From NCBI GenBank assembly GCA_913778145.1, contig CAJYVI010000152.1:92602-156601 (forward strand): a stretch of DNA of 64,000 nt, written 5' to 3'. Under the pieces are notes generated by a model, which saw nothing but the letters and a program-made list of their open reading frames with translations, did no database searches and was not told the origin of the DNA. Source of the DNA: an uncultured Pseudocitrobacter sp. GTDB taxonomy: Bacteria; Pseudomonadota; Gammaproteobacteria; Enterobacterales; Enterobacteriaceae. How positions within the stretch are numbered: the first letter of the stretch is position 1; the number at the start of each line of letters is the position of its first letter. The position numbers and the translations under genes were made by a program. Shown here in pieces: positions 34,912 through 45,988 of this stretch.

Positions 34912-35231
34912 GCCACGGTCTCCTCAATGAAAGTGATCTGAATTTGGTTTTCGAATACCCGTACCGGGTAGCGATTCAGGTTGCGACCGCCGGGCCCGTG
35001 CAGACACTGGCCGGTTTTAACGTCGAACACCGCTTCATGAAGCGGGCATTCCACTTTGCCGTCTTCGACAAACCCCTGACTCAATAGCGCGTAAGCGTGA
35101 GGACAAACGTCTTCCAGCGCGTAAAACTCGCCATCGACCAGATAAATACCGATCTCTTTACCTTCAATGTTGCCGCTATAAGGGAAATCTTCCTGTACCT
35201 GCTCCGCGTCACATACGCCTATCCAGCTCAT
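34908..35231 (-). CDS. Rieske-type 2Fe-2S ferredoxin
   Basis: A 107-residue soluble ferredoxin with both Rieske motifs: CPHAYALLS near residue 43 and CPLHEAVFD near residue 62. It carries electrons to the oxygenase. The start at 35231 (MSWIGVCDAE) has GGAGG six bases upstream; the frame is open 20 codons further upstream into the promoter region, without support. It is the first gene of the 14-gene operon, and the first operator palindrome lies 20 bases upstream of its start. Confidence 0.92.
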   Translation of the reverse strand: MSWIGVCDAEQVQEDFPYSGNIEGKEIGIYLVDGEFYALEDVCPHAYALLSQGFVEDGKVECPLHEAVFDVKTGQCLHGPGGRNLNRYPVRVFENQIQITFIEETVA

Positions 35232-35250
35232 CGCATTCCTCCAGGCTTTT

Positions 35251-35274
35251 GTTTCATATATGAAACTGTGTTTC
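35251..35274. promoter_or_regulatory. Perfect palindromic operator 1, overlapping a second IclR-type arm pair
   Basis: GTTTCATATATGAAAC at 35251-35266 is a perfect 16-bp palindrome. Its right arm also pairs with the next bases as TGAAAC-TG-TGTTTC (35261-35274), the geometry known for KdgR, another IclR-family regulator. It sits just upstream of the ferredoxin start, so binding here would affect the catabolic operon promoter or its leader. Confidence 0.7.
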
Positions 35275-35519
35275 TTATTTAATACGCTCAATATAAAAGC
35301 GGTGAATCTTTCGTCAAGCGCAAATGTGACGTTTTTGTTAATTGCTATGCAATTAATTAGCTAAGTGTGTAATCGATCACGAAAAACTGCATCGATATGA
35401 AATTGTGATTTATGAAGGCGGAAAGAATCGGTTTTATAAATAGCGTGGTTTTCACTTACACAGATATTGACTTTTGCTTGATAGGATTATTAATAAATAG
35501 CGCAAGGCTTCACCACGTA

Positions 35520-35535
35520 GTTTCACAGGTGAAAC
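35520..35535. promoter_or_regulatory. Palindromic operator 2
   Basis: GTTTCACAGGTGAAAC: perfect 7-bp arms around a 2-base centre. It is 109 bases upstream of the divergent MFS start. Confidence 0.7.
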
Positions 35536-35566
35536 TCGAAAATAAATTAACCATTAATATCAATGA

Positions 35567-35598
35567 GTTTCACTGGTGATACACTTTCACGATGAAAC
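35567..35598. promoter_or_regulatory. Operators 3 and 4 next to the divergent MFS promoter
   Basis: GTTTCACTGGTGATAC at 35567-35582 has one mismatch to the palindrome. TTTCA-CGA-TGAAAC at 35585-35598 has the same half-sites with a shorter spacer. Together with sites 1 and 2 they share the half-site TTTCA/TGAAA, and they lie 45-77 bases before the MFS start. Confidence 0.6.
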
Positions 35599-35643
35599 TA
35601 TAAATACAAAATAATAAATAACATTTCTGGCAGGAGAAATGAG

Positions 35644-36858
35644 ATGATTTCAGCACGCTGGCAGGGCGTCATCGCGTTATTGTTTCTAATTGTGATTTCT
35701 TATGTCGACAGGGTAAATATCTCAGTGATGATTCTCAACGCCGATTTCGTCAATCATTTTCATATAAATGAAAACAGAATGTTACAGGGAATGTTAATGA
35801 CATTCTTTCTTCTGGGTTATGGATTGTCGGCACTTCTATTAACTCCGGTAATGGAAAGTAAACTCAATTACCGCCAGGGGTTATTGATCAGCATCGCGGT
35901 TTGGGCACTGGTTTGCGCTATCTCTCCTCTGCTCGGGTCGCTGTTCGGCATGCTTATCGCGCGCGTAATCCTCGGGATTGCTGAAGGGCCGCTCTTTTCA
36001 CTGAAGACGCGCTACATCAGCGACCACTTTGCCGCGCAAGAGATTGGCAAACCGAATGCCGTAAGCGCCCTGGGTGTATCGCTCGGGCTGGCCGTTGGCT
36101 TCCCGCTGGTGACATTTCTGATGCAGCATCTGGGCTGGATGGGGTCATTTTATGCGCTTGCCGCGCTGAATTTGGTGCTTGGCGGCGGGCTAATTTATCG
36201 CTTTTTGCCTGCGCCGCAGAAAGCGAATCACATCAGGGAAAAGGGGTTGGCCGAAACTTTTATGCTGGCCTGGCGCACGCCGCTGCTCGGCTGGATCCTG
36301 CTGGTTGAAATTGCCACGTTGAGCTATCTGTGGGGCAGCAGTGCGTGGCTTCCGGCGTGGCTGCGCGATGAGCATCACTTTTCTCTGCACGCGACAGGCT
36401 TTCTGGCCGCCATTCCGTTTCTATTGAGTCTCGGGTCAAAATTTTTAGGCGGCGTTCTCCTCGATAAACTGCGCCCGGAACAGGCCCCGCTGCTGTTCGT
36501 CACCGGCGGCGCGCTGACGGCGTGCTCGGTACTGGCACTCATGCTCAGCCATCAGCCCGCCATGCTGGGGCTGTTTTTACTCTCGGCGAATATTTTCTGG
36601 GGATTACAGGGGGCAGCCATTCCGGCGGTGGTGCAGCATCACGCGGCGCACAACGCGGTGGGCAGCGCCTATGGAATCATTAACGGGATTGGCAATATTT
36701 GCGCGGCGTTTATTCCGCTCCTGATGGGCGTGGTGATGAAATATGCCGGGTCGGTGAGCGCAGGGTTTTCGGTTCTGGTGGCGTCGCAAATCGTGACGCT
36801 GTTGGCAGGCGGAATGTTGCTGCTGCGCATGCGTCGCGCAGCAGCGTTAAGCGCGTAA
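35644..36858 (+). CDS. MFS transporter divergent from the catabolic operon
   Basis: A 404-residue inner-membrane protein with twelve predicted spans. The first helix ends SYVDRVNISVMI, matching the ACS-family signature around TM1, and a GIAEGPLFSLK segment lies near residue 115. An AGGAGA ribosome binding site precedes the ATG. It shares the operator-rich spacer with the catabolic operon, so coregulation by the IclR protein is likely. It is only distantly similar to the MFS protein inside the operon. Uptake of the aromatic substrate is the simplest role. It converges on speB with 4 bases between, so the island ends here. Confidence 0.87.
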   Translation: MISARWQGVIALLFLIVISYVDRVNISVMILNADFVNHFHINENRMLQGMLMTFFLLGYGLSALLLTPVMESKLNYRQGLLISIAVWALVCAISPLLGSLFGMLIARVILGIAEGPLFSLKTRYISDHFAAQEIGKPNAVSALGVSLGLAVGFPLVTFLMQHLGWMGSFYALAALNLVLGGGLIYRFLPAPQKANHIREKGLAETFMLAWRTPLLGWILLVEIATLSYLWGSSAWLPAWLRDEHHFSLHATGFLAAIPFLLSLGSKFLGGVLLDKLRPEQAPLLFVTGGALTACSVLALMLSHQPAMLGLFLLSANIFWGLQGAAIPAVVQHHAAHNAVGSAYGIINGIGNICAAFIPLLMGVVMKYAGSVSAGFSVLVASQIVTLLAGGMLLLRMRRAAALSA

Positions 36859-36862
36859 CGGA

Positions 36863-37783
36863 TTACTCGCCTTTTTTTGCAGCCTGGATGTAGAGCATTT
36901 CCAGTGCGAGGGTCGCGGCTGCCAGCGCGGTGATTTCAGACTGATCGTAGGCCGGGGCGACTTCCACAACATCCATACCCACGATGTTGAGATCTTTCAG
37001 GCCGCGCACCAGTTTGATGGCGCGGTCAGAGGTCAGCCCGCCGATAACCGGCGTGCCGGTACCTGGCGCGAAAGCCGGGTCGAGGCAGTCGATATCGAAG
37101 GTCAGATAAACCGGCATATCACCGACAATCTGTTTCACCTGCGCGATGATGTCATCGGCGGTGCGATCGTTCACCTGGCAGGCGTCCAGCACGGTAAAGC
37201 CGTTGTCTTTATCGAACTCGGTACGGATACCAATCTGCACGGAATGGTTCGGGTCAATCAGACCTTCGTTCGGCGCGGTGTAGAACATGGTGCCGTGGTC
37301 GAATTCACAGCCATTCGCATAGGTGTCGGTGTGAGCATCAAAATGCACCAGCGCCATTTTACCGAAGTGTTTGGCATGCGCGCGCAGCAGCGGCAGCGTG
37401 ACGAAGTGGTCGCCGCCGAAAGAGAGCATGCGTTTACCCGCCGCCAGCAGTTTTTCTGCGTGCGCCTGCAGTTTTTCGCTCATTTCACGGGCATCGCCAA
37501 AGGCGTACACCAGGTCGCCGCAGTCCACGACGTTCAGGCGTTCACGCATGTCGAAGTTCCACGGGAAGCGATTGTGCTCCCAGGCGAGGTTGGTCGACAC
37601 CTGACGAATCGCCGCCGGGCCATGACGGCCACCGGCGCGACCCGAGGTCGCCATATCAAACGGTACGCCGGTGATAACCCAGTCGGCATCGCTGTCATAC
37701 GGTTGGAAGTTCAGCGGCAGACGTAAAAATCCAAATGCGTTAGATACCAGGGAGTTATCGTACTGATTTCCTAAGGTACTCAT
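36863..37783 (-). CDS. speB: Agmatinase
   Basis: A 306-residue cytoplasmic ureohydrolase that converts agmatine to putrescine and urea using two manganese ions. Metal-binding motifs are intact: GGDHFVTLP near residue 123, [10 protein letters not shown] near residue 146, and [18 protein letters not shown] near residue 228. Length and sequence match E. coli SpeB. It follows speA (arginine decarboxylase), which supplies agmatine, with an intrinsic terminator in the 245-base gap, so part of its expression must come from readthrough or its own promoter. AGAGG precedes the start. Confidence 0.97.
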   Translation of the reverse strand: MSTLGNQYDNSLVSNAFGFLRLPLNFQPYDSDADWVITGVPFDMATSGRAGGRHGPAAIRQVSTNLAWEHNRFPWNFDMRERLNVVDCGDLVYAFGDAREMSEKLQAHAEKLLAAGKRMLSFGGDHFVTLPLLRAHAKHFGKMALVHFDAHTDTYANGCEFDHGTMFYTAPNEGLIDPNHSVQIGIRTEFDKDNGFTVLDACQVNDRTADDIIAQVKQIVGDMPVYLTFDIDCLDPAFAPGTGTPVIGGLTSDRAIKLVRGLKDLNIVGMDVVEVAPAYDQSEITALAAATLALEMLYIQAAKKGE

Positions 37784-37807
37784 GGCTATGACCTCTTCTA
37801 AAGTCGG

Positions 37808-37853
37808 TAAAAAAAATCCCCTCCGCGTCGTTAGGCCCGACGAGGAAGGGATT
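37808..37853 (-). terminator. Terminator/attenuator between speA and speB
   Basis: On the minus strand: AATCCC(T)TCC...CGTCG paired with CGACG...GGAGGGGATT, followed by TTTTTTT. It lies between speA and speB, 25 bases upstream of the speB start. Confidence 0.75.
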
Positions 37854-37937
37854 GATTTGAGTTACAGCTTGTTGGGGCAAATTATCGCCGTTATTTTGCG
37901 CGGGTTCAAGTGAGTGTAGCAAATGTGCGGTCTGATG

Positions 37938-38026
37938 CCCTCACCCCGGCCCTCTCCCACAGGGAGAGGGGGAAAACCCGCACGCTCTGTTCCCTCTCCC
38001 TCAGGGAGAGGGTTAGGGTGAGGGTG
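37938..38026. repeat. CCCTCACCC/GGGTGAGGG inverted repeat, copy B
   Basis: Same family as copy A at 20655, here just behind the speA stop codon. The arms CCCTCACCCC and GGGTGAGGGT bracket two small hairpins. Confidence 0.85.
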
Positions 38027-38028
38027 TA

Positions 38029-40005
<1,977 letters not shown>

Positions 40006-40013
40006 AGCGAACC

Positions 40014-40145
40014 TCAATAATTTGTATCTAGTGTAAAACAGTTAACTACTATCGCAGCGTAACGATGCGATAACAACCCATATACAGCCTGATTTCCCAG
40101 CGCGTTATGCTGGTGCGTCGACTGTGCGACCGGTTTCTTGTTCAT
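40014..40145 (-). CDS. yqgB: Small acidic-stress-related protein YqgB
   Basis: A 43-residue protein, the same length as E. coli YqgB, with the conserved start MNKKPVAQ and end [11 protein letters not shown]. It is encoded immediately upstream of speA (8 bases) on the same strand, as in E. coli, where it is cotranscribed in the speA leader. Its conservation here in sequence as well as position supports a real gene. Its function is poorly known; a leader-peptide role in speA control is possible. Confidence 0.85.
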   Translation of the reverse strand: MNKKPVAQSTHQHNALGNQAVYGLLSHRYAAIVVNCFTLDTNY

Positions 40146-40784
40146 ATCATTGTAAAACACGCAACCGAACTTAAGACGATGTTCGGAGAAACCACGAGAA
40201 ATCTCTTGCTTAAGCAAGAGCGCCCTTGTTCAGTTCCGGGAAGCCTGACCGGCCCTGGAGTCCTGAGAAGCGCCGAAATGGGTAAAACATCGGCAGGTAT
40301 ACAAAGCAGAGATACTGAGAACGGGAGTCGGGTTCACACCAGGACGGTGTGACAGATTTGGCACAATACAACGGTTCATTATTTGATATCACCTCCACGC
40401 CAGCCCCGAAGGACCTGCTATAGCCAAAAAACAGATGTTTTAGCCCGGCTGGAAGTGGCGTTACGAACTTAATTCGTACACTTTTTTGGTATGAGCCGCG
40501 CGCCGCATTTTATACCGGGAAGGCGGGTAAAAAGCAAAACAAAAATACCGACTTTGCCAGCAATGTCAGGAAAAATTTCCACCTCACGTTGCGCAAGAAT
40601 GCGAGCCAAATCAAAAAACGCTGGAAATCGGCTTAAGAAGTAACCTAGAATAGCCATCCAGAAGTTAATCCGTCTATACTGACTTCCTGTGTGCCAACCT
40701 GCTGCCCTGTTATTGCGCATCGCACAGCGCGGGCACCGCCACACGAAGCTTATCGAACTCTATTTATTCCAGGGTGAAGAAATT
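40146..40784. promoter_or_regulatory. Intergenic region yqgB/speA - metK with MetJ boxes
   Basis: A 639-base divergent spacer. On the metK side, tandem 8-mers AGAAGTTA, ATCCGTCT and ATACTGAC at 40660-40683 resemble MetJ boxes (AGACGTCT), the second matching 6 of 8, and overlap a TATACT -10 hexamer at 40675-40680; this fits the known methionine repression of metK. A 7-bp hairpin lies at 40334-40352. No gene longer than a short ORF is supported here. Confidence 0.6.
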
Positions 40785-41939
40785 ATGGCAAAACACCTAT
40801 TTACGTCCGAGTCTGTATCCGAAGGGCATCCTGACAAAATTGCGGACCAAATCTCCGACGCTGTGCTGGACGCTATCCTCGAGCAGGATCCGAAAGCGCG
40901 CGTAGCCTGTGAAACCTACGTAAAAACAGGCATGGTTTTGGTTGGCGGTGAAATCACCACCAGCGCATGGGTTGATATCGAAGAGATCACCCGTAACACC
41001 GTTCGCGAAATTGGCTATGTGCATTCGGATATGGGCTTTGACGCCAATTCCTGTGCCGTACTGAGCGCAATTGGTAAACAGTCTCCGGACATCAACCAGG
41101 GCGTTGACCGTTCTGACCCGCTGGAACAGGGCGCGGGCGACCAGGGCCTGATGTTTGGTTATGCAACCAACGAAACCGACGTGCTGATGCCTGCGCCAAT
41201 CACCTACGCACACCGTCTGGTGCAGCGTCAGGCTGAAGTGCGTAAAAACGGCACCCTGCCGTGGCTGCGTCCGGATGCGAAAAGCCAGGTCACCTTCCAG
41301 TATGACGACGGTAAAATCGTCGGTATTGATGCGGTCGTCCTATCCACTCAGCACGCTGAAAGCATCGATCAGAAATCCCTGCAGGAAGCGGTGATGGAAG
41401 AGATCATCAAGCCAGTTCTGCCGACTGAATGGCTGAATGCCTCCACCAAATTCTTCATCAACCCAACCGGACGTTTCGTGATCGGCGGCCCGATGGGCGA
41501 CTGCGGCCTGACTGGTCGTAAAATCATCGTTGATACCTACGGCGGCATGGCACGTCACGGCGGCGGCGCGTTCTCCGGTAAAGATCCATCAAAAGTGGAC
41601 CGTTCCGCAGCATACGCGGCACGTTATGTCGCGAAAAACATCGTTGCTGCGGGCCTGGCTGACCGTTGTGAAATTCAGGTCTCCTACGCAATCGGCGTGG
41701 CAGAACCGACGTCCATCATGGTGGAAACCTTCGGTACCGAGAAAGTGCCTTCTGAACAACTGACCCTGCTGGTGCGCGAGTTCTTCGACCTGCGTCCGTA
41801 CGGCCTGATTCAGATGCTGGATCTGCTGCACCCGATCTACAAAGAGACCGCAGCATACGGTCACTTTGGCCGCGAACATTTCCCGTGGGAAAAAACCGAC
41901 AAAGCGGCGCTGCTTCGCGATGCTGCCGGCCTGAAATAA
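40785..41939 (+). CDS. metK: S-adenosylmethionine synthetase
   Basis: A 384-residue cytoplasmic enzyme that makes S-adenosylmethionine from methionine and ATP. It is the same length as E. coli MetK and starts [20 protein letters not shown]. The P-loop-like [16 protein letters not shown] and the [12 protein letters not shown] hexapeptide region are present. The start at 40785 is chosen by family agreement; the frame is open 32 codons further upstream across the MetJ-box region, so the longer form is ruled out. An intrinsic terminator follows. Confidence 0.98.
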   Translation: MAKHLFTSESVSEGHPDKIADQISDAVLDAILEQDPKARVACETYVKTGMVLVGGEITTSAWVDIEEITRNTVREIGYVHSDMGFDANSCAVLSAIGKQSPDINQGVDRSDPLEQGAGDQGLMFGYATNETDVLMPAPITYAHRLVQRQAEVRKNGTLPWLRPDAKSQVTFQYDDGKIVGIDAVVLSTQHAESIDQKSLQEAVMEEIIKPVLPTEWLNASTKFFINPTGRFVIGGPMGDCGLTGRKIIVDTYGGMARHGGGAFSGKDPSKVDRSAAYAARYVAKNIVAAGLADRCEIQVSYAIGVAEPTSIMVETFGTEKVPSEQLTLLVREFFDLRPYGLIQMLDLLHPIYKETAAYGHFGREHFPWEKTDKAALLRDAAGLK

Positions 41940-41959
41940 TCTCCCCACCGTGTTACCTG

Positions 41960-41988
41960 AAGGCCAGCCTCGTGCTGGCCTTTTTTAT
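41960..41988 (+). terminator. metK terminator
   Basis: AAGGCCAGC / GCTGGCCTT stem with a short loop, then TTTTTTATT. Confidence 0.9.
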
Positions 41989-42004
41989 TCCCGCCAAACT
42001 ATTT

Positions 42005-42020
42005 ATGAAAGCGATTACAC
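42005..42020. promoter_or_regulatory. galP: GalR/GalS operator, distal
   Basis: ATGAAAGCGATTACAC matches the gal operator pattern GTGNAANCGNTTNCAC except for the first base. It lies 183 bases upstream of the second operator, a spacing that could allow looping. Confidence 0.7.
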
Positions 42021-42187
42021 CGCTTTGTCAATCTGGCCTATTGGCATAGCCAGACGTGTTACACAGTAAATGCGCTATTGTTACATTACTTTTTCAGGCT
42101 AATCTTAAGCATTATTTTTTCCTTGCACCTTTCACAATTAAGCAATTGATTACTATAATTTTTAATGCATATTCATCATGAATGATA

Positions 42188-42222
42188 GTGTAACCGATTA
42201 CACTCATGTGATTACTATCACA
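42188..42222. promoter_or_regulatory. galP: GalR/GalS operator and CRP site upstream of galP
   Basis: GTGTAACCGATTACAC at 42188-42203 is a perfect gal operator. Only three bases further, TGTGATTACTATCACA at 42207-42222 is a perfect TGTGA-N6-TCACA CRP site. A -10-like TAACCT at 42244-42249 is spaced as for a CRP class II promoter. This fits galactose induction and catabolite activation. Confidence 0.85.
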
Positions 42223-42287
42223 TCTTTTTACGCCTGACTCACTTAACCTTTACATCGACCAATCTAATAATTCAAATGGAGGGCATA

Positions 42288-43682
42288 ATGCCTGACAACA
42301 AAAAACAGGGGCGTTCTAACAAGACAATGACCTTCTTTGTCTGTTTCCTGGCAGCCCTGGCGGGACTTCTCTTCGGTCTTGATATTGGTGTTATTGCCGG
42401 TGCCCTACCCTTTATCACCGATGAATTTCAGATTTCTCCACACACCCAGGAATGGGTGGTCAGTTCCATGATGTTCGGCGCCGCGATTGGTGCGGTCGGC
42501 AGTGGCTGGCTCTCCTTCCGTCTCGGGCGTAAAAAAAGCCTGATGATTGGCGCCATCCTGTTCGTGCTCGGCTCGCTTTTCTCTGCCGCCGCGCCGAATC
42601 CGGAAGTGCTGATTATCTCTCGCGTGCTGTTGGGCCTGGCCGTGGGTGTCGCTTCCTATACTGCGCCGCTGTATCTCTCTGAAATTGCGCCAGAAAAAAT
42701 TCGCGGCAGTATGATTTCTATGTATCAGCTGATGATTACCATTGGTATTCTCGGCGCGTACCTGTCAGATACCGCATTCAGTTACTCTGGCGCATGGCGC
42801 TGGATGCTGGGTGTGATCATCATCCCAGCCATTCTGCTGCTGATTGGCGTGTTCTTCCTGCCGGACAGCCCGCGCTGGTTCGCCGCTAAGCGTCGCTTCC
42901 ACGATGCGGAACGCGTGTTGCTTCGTCTGCGTGATACCAGCGCGGAAGCCAAACGTGAGCTGGATGAAATTCGCGAAAGTCTGCAGGTAAAACAGAGCGG
43001 CTGGGCGCTGTTTAAAGAGAACAGCAACTTCCGCCGCGCGGTGTTCCTGGGCGTACTGTTACAGGTGATGCAGCAGTTCACCGGGATGAACGTCATCATG
43101 TATTACGCGCCGAAAATCTTTGAGCTGGCGGGTTATACCAACACCACCGAGCAGATGTGGGGGACGGTTATCGTCGGCCTGACCAACGTGCTCGCAACCT
43201 TTATCGCCATCGGCCTGGTTGACCGCTGGGGCCGTAAACCGACGCTGACGCTGGGCTTCCTGGTCATGGCGGTCGGTATGGGCGTGCTGGGTACGATGAT
43301 GCACGTGGGTATTCATTCGCCGTCTGCGCAGTACTTCGCAATTGCCATGCTGCTGATGTTTATCGTTGGCTTCGCCATGAGCGCCGGCCCGCTGATTTGG
43401 GTACTGTGTTCTGAAATTCAGCCGCTGAAAGGCCGCGATTTTGGTATCACCTGCTCTACCGCGACTAACTGGATTGCCAACATGATCGTCGGCGCAACGT
43501 TCCTGACTATGCTCAATAACCTGGGTAATGCGAATACCTTCTGGGTATACGCTGGTCTGAACCTGCTGTTCATCGTGCTGACTCTGTGGCTAGTTCCGGA
43601 AACCAAACATGTGTCACTGGAACATATTGAACGTAACCTGATGAAAGGTCGCAAGCTGCGCGAAATCGGCGCACACGACTAA
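42288..43682 (+). CDS. galP: Galactose:proton symporter
   Basis: A 464-residue inner-membrane MFS sugar porter, the same length as E. coli GalP and nearly identical. Twelve spans are expected. Sugar-porter motifs are present: RLGRKKSLM near residue 82, PESPRW-type [14 protein letters not shown] near residue 197, and [13 protein letters not shown] near the C-terminus. The start at 42288 ([10 protein letters not shown]) has GGAGGG four bases upstream; the ATG at 42276 lies before that site. Upstream gal operators and a CRP site indicate GalR/GalS and cAMP-CRP control. Confidence 0.97.
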   Translation: MPDNKKQGRSNKTMTFFVCFLAALAGLLFGLDIGVIAGALPFITDEFQISPHTQEWVVSSMMFGAAIGAVGSGWLSFRLGRKKSLMIGAILFVLGSLFSAAAPNPEVLIISRVLLGLAVGVASYTAPLYLSEIAPEKIRGSMISMYQLMITIGILGAYLSDTAFSYSGAWRWMLGVIIIPAILLLIGVFFLPDSPRWFAAKRRFHDAERVLLRLRDTSAEAKRELDEIRESLQVKQSGWALFKENSNFRRAVFLGVLLQVMQQFTGMNVIMYYAPKIFELAGYTNTTEQMWGTVIVGLTNVLATFIAIGLVDRWGRKPTLTLGFLVMAVGMGVLGTMMHVGIHSPSAQYFAIAMLLMFIVGFAMSAGPLIWVLCSEIQPLKGRDFGITCSTATNWIANMIVGATFLTMLNNLGNANTFWVYAGLNLLFIVLTLWLVPETKHVSLEHIERNLMKGRKLREIGAHD

Positions 43683-43696
43683 TCTTCCCCTGGTGT

Positions 43697-43722
43697 GTCG
43701 GGTGGCGCTGCGCTTACCCGAC
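43697..43722. repeat. Short REP-like hairpin after galP
   Basis: GTCGGGTGGCGCTGCGCTTA followed by CCCGAC, a self-complementary REP-type motif that may also end galP transcription. Confidence 0.65.
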
Positions 43723-43808
43723 TTACCTTTAACCTTTCGCGTATTTCCTTTCAATCACAACGACCTTCCTCTTGCACTGCCCCCGCTTCCCGCTCTATTC
43801 TCTGCCTC

Positions 43809-44309
43809 ATGAAAAGCCCTCGAATTCCTATCGCCCTCCAGCAAAGCGTCATGCGCTGCCTGCGGGAAAATCTTGCCAAAGCGAATCTTGCGCTCAAGCG
43901 TAACTACCCCGAGCCAAAGCTGGTTTATCAACAGCGCGGCACCTCGGCGGGTACTGCGTGGTTGCAGGAGTATGAAATTCGCCTTAATCCGGTGCTGCTG
44001 GCGGAAAACCAGCAGGCGTTTATTGATGAAGTGGTGCCGCACGAACTGGCGCATCTGCTGGTGTGGAAACACTTTGGCCGCGTGGCACCTCACGGCAAGG
44101 AGTGGAAATGGATGATGGAAGCCGTGCTCGGCGTTCCGGCACGCCGGACGCATCAGTTTGAACTGAGTTCGATACGCACTAAAACCTTCCCCTATCGCTG
44201 CCGCTGCCAGCAGCATCAATTGACCATCCGCCGTCACAATCGCGTAGTGCGCGGAGAAGCAACCTATCGTTGCGTACACTGCGGCGAGCCGTTGGTTGCA
44301 GAATTGTAA
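43809..44309 (+). CDS. sprT: SprT-family zinc-binding protein
   Basis: A 166-residue cytoplasmic protein matching E. coli SprT. It has the metalloprotease motif [15 protein letters not shown] near residue 76 and C-terminal cysteine pairs (YRCRC...YRCVHCGE) for a zinc ribbon, like the SprT-like domain of eukaryotic Spartan proteases. The start at 43809 ([10 protein letters not shown]) follows the E. coli protein; the frame is open 38 codons further, through the post-galP hairpin, without support. Its physiological role in bacteria is unclear. endA follows in the same direction. Confidence 0.93.
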   Translation: MKSPRIPIALQQSVMRCLRENLAKANLALKRNYPEPKLVYQQRGTSAGTAWLQEYEIRLNPVLLAENQQAFIDEVVPHELAHLLVWKHFGRVAPHGKEWKWMMEAVLGVPARRTHQFELSSIRTKTFPYRCRCQQHQLTIRRHNRVVRGEATYRCVHCGEPLVAEL

Positions 44310-44403
44310 CTGATGGAATTTTCTGGAAGTTTTCTGATCTGACTGATTGCATCTGACTCTTGCTTTCGCTACGTTGCGGGCTCGTTTTGAGACGGAGTTC
44401 GTG

Positions 44404-45111
44404 ATGTCCCGTAAAGCAGCATTCGCAGTCGCGTTTTTAGCGGCGGCGCTCTCAGGCCAGGCGCTGGCCGAAGGTATTAAAAGTTTTTCCCAGGCCAAAA
44501 CCGCTGGTGTAAAAGTTAACAGTGATGTGCCGGGTGATTTCTACTGCGGCTGTAAAATTAACTGGCAGGGTAAGAAAGGTGTCATAGACCTTGAGTCCTG
44601 CGGCTATAAGGTGCGTAAAAATGAAAACCGCGCCAGCCGCGTTGAGTGGGAGCACGTAATGCCCGCCTGGCAGTTTGGTCACCAGCGTCAGTGCTGGCAG
44701 GATGGCGGACGGAAAAACTGCGCCAAAGATCCGGTGTACCGCAAAATCGAAAGCGATATGCATAACCTGCAACCGGCGGTCGGCGAAGTGAACGGCGATC
44801 GCGGCAACTTTATGTATAGCCAGTGGAACGGCGGCGAAGGCCAGTACGGTCAGTGCGCCATGAAGGTCGACTTTAAGGAGAAAGTGGCCGAACCGCCGGT
44901 ACGCTCGCGCGGCGCAATTGCCCGCATCTACTTCTATATGCGCGACACGTATCAAATCACACTTTCCCGCCAGCAGACGCAGCTTTTCAACGCGTGGAAT
45001 AAGCTGTATCCCGTAAGCGAATGGGAATGTGAACGCGACAGGCGCATCGCCAAAATTCAGGGCAATCATAACCCTTACGTGTTGCAGGCTTGCCAGGCGC
45101 AAAAGAGCTAA
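44404..45111 (+). CDS. endA: Periplasmic DNA-specific endonuclease I
   Basis: A 235-residue nuclease, the same length as E. coli EndA. A signal peptide ends after ...SGQALA near residue 20. The catalytic region has [13 protein letters not shown] near residue 80 (beta-beta-alpha metal motif) with the histidine in EHV, followed by [15 protein letters not shown] near residue 120. Eight cysteines allow periplasmic disulfides. The start at 44404 ([10 protein letters not shown]) precedes the signal peptide. Confidence 0.96.
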   Translation: MSRKAAFAVAFLAAALSGQALAEGIKSFSQAKTAGVKVNSDVPGDFYCGCKINWQGKKGVIDLESCGYKVRKNENRASRVEWEHVMPAWQFGHQRQCWQDGGRKNCAKDPVYRKIESDMHNLQPAVGEVNGDRGNFMYSQWNGGEGQYGQCAMKVDFKEKVAEPPVRSRGAIARIYFYMRDTYQITLSRQQTQLFNAWNKLYPVSEWECERDRRIAKIQGNHNPYVLQACQAQKS

Positions 45112-45153
45112 CCTACACTAGCGGCTAATTGTTTAATTTTCTGCCGGGCATTT

Positions 45154-45190
45154 CCCCCTCACCCTGGCCCTCTCCCTCAGAGAGAGGGAA
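45154..45190. repeat. CCCTCACCC repeat, half unit (copy C)
   Basis: CCCCCTCACCCTGGCCCTCT... with one small CTCTCCCTCAGAGAGAG-type hairpin. The right-hand GGGTGAGGG arm is missing, so it is a half copy of the family at 20655, 37938 and 55138. Confidence 0.75.
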
Positions 45191-45233
45191 CGGACTGTGC
45201 CTGGTACCTCAGCTATTAATGGAACGTCACATC

Positions 45234-45965
45234 ATGCGCATCCCCCGTATTTTTCACCCTGAACGCATCACCGCCGGGCATGAAATCGCCCTGTCGGAAG
45301 ACGCGGCAAACCATGTTGGCCGCGTGCTGCGCATGGGGCCGGGCCAGGCGATTCAGCTTTTCGATGGCAGCAATCAGGTCTTCGACGCCGAAATTACCCA
45401 CGCCGATAAAAAGAGCGTGCGCGTGAATGTCGTGAGCGGGGAAATCGATAATCGCGAATCGCCGATCCACATTCATCTCGGCCAGGTGATGTCGCGCGGC
45501 GATAAAATGGAATTCACCATCCAAAAATCGATAGAACTCGGTGTAAGCCTCATAACGCCACTGTTTTCTGAGCGCTGCGGGGTTAAACTGGATGCCGAGC
45601 GTTTGAACAAGAAGATCCAACAGTGGCAAAAAATCGCAATTGCCGCCTGTGAACAGTGTGGCCGCAACACCATTCCGGAAATTCGCCCGGCGATGAGTCT
45701 GGAACAGTGGTGCGCCGAAGAAGATAGCGGGCTGAAGCTGAACCTGCATCCGCGCGCGAGCGCCAGCATCAACACGCTGCCGCTGCCGGTGGAGCGCGTT
45801 CGCCTGCTGATTGGCCCGGAAGGCGGTCTCTCGGCAGATGAAATTGCCATGACCGCACGCTACCAGTTTACTGATATCCTGTTGGGACCTCGCGTTCTGC
45901 GTACTGAGACTACCGCGCTCACCGCCATTACCGCACTGCAGGTGCGCTTTGGCGATCTGGGCTAA
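45234..45965 (+). CDS. rsmE: 16S rRNA m3U1498 methyltransferase
   Basis: A 243-residue SPOUT-family methyltransferase that methylates U1498 of 16S rRNA, matching E. coli RsmE in length. The SAM-binding knot is visible at [11 protein letters not shown] near residue 187 and [15 protein letters not shown] near residue 218. The start at 45234 ([10 protein letters not shown]) is chosen by family agreement; the upstream open frame is a translation of the repeat at 45154 and should not be included. It lies 23 bases upstream of gshB. Confidence 0.96.
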   Translation: MRIPRIFHPERITAGHEIALSEDAANHVGRVLRMGPGQAIQLFDGSNQVFDAEITHADKKSVRVNVVSGEIDNRESPIHIHLGQVMSRGDKMEFTIQKSIELGVSLITPLFSERCGVKLDAERLNKKIQQWQKIAIAACEQCGRNTIPEIRPAMSLEQWCAEEDSGLKLNLHPRASASINTLPLPVERVRLLIGPEGGLSADEIAMTARYQFTDILLGPRVLRTETTALTAITALQVRFGDLG

Positions 45966-45988
45966 TACCGGCTTCCAGGAGAACTAGA

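Noticed and set aside
35261..35274. Interpretation of the TGAAAC-TG-TGTTTC arms as a KdgR (pectin catabolism) site
   Set aside because: No pectin or ketodeoxygluconate genes are near and an IclR-family gene is inside the operon; the similarity probably reflects shared family preference.
40124..40139. Possible PurR box (GTGCGACCGGTTTCTT) in the speA/yqgB leader
   Set aside because: It matches only about 9 of 16 consensus positions and overlaps the yqgB start region, so it was too weak to list, although purine control of speA is known.
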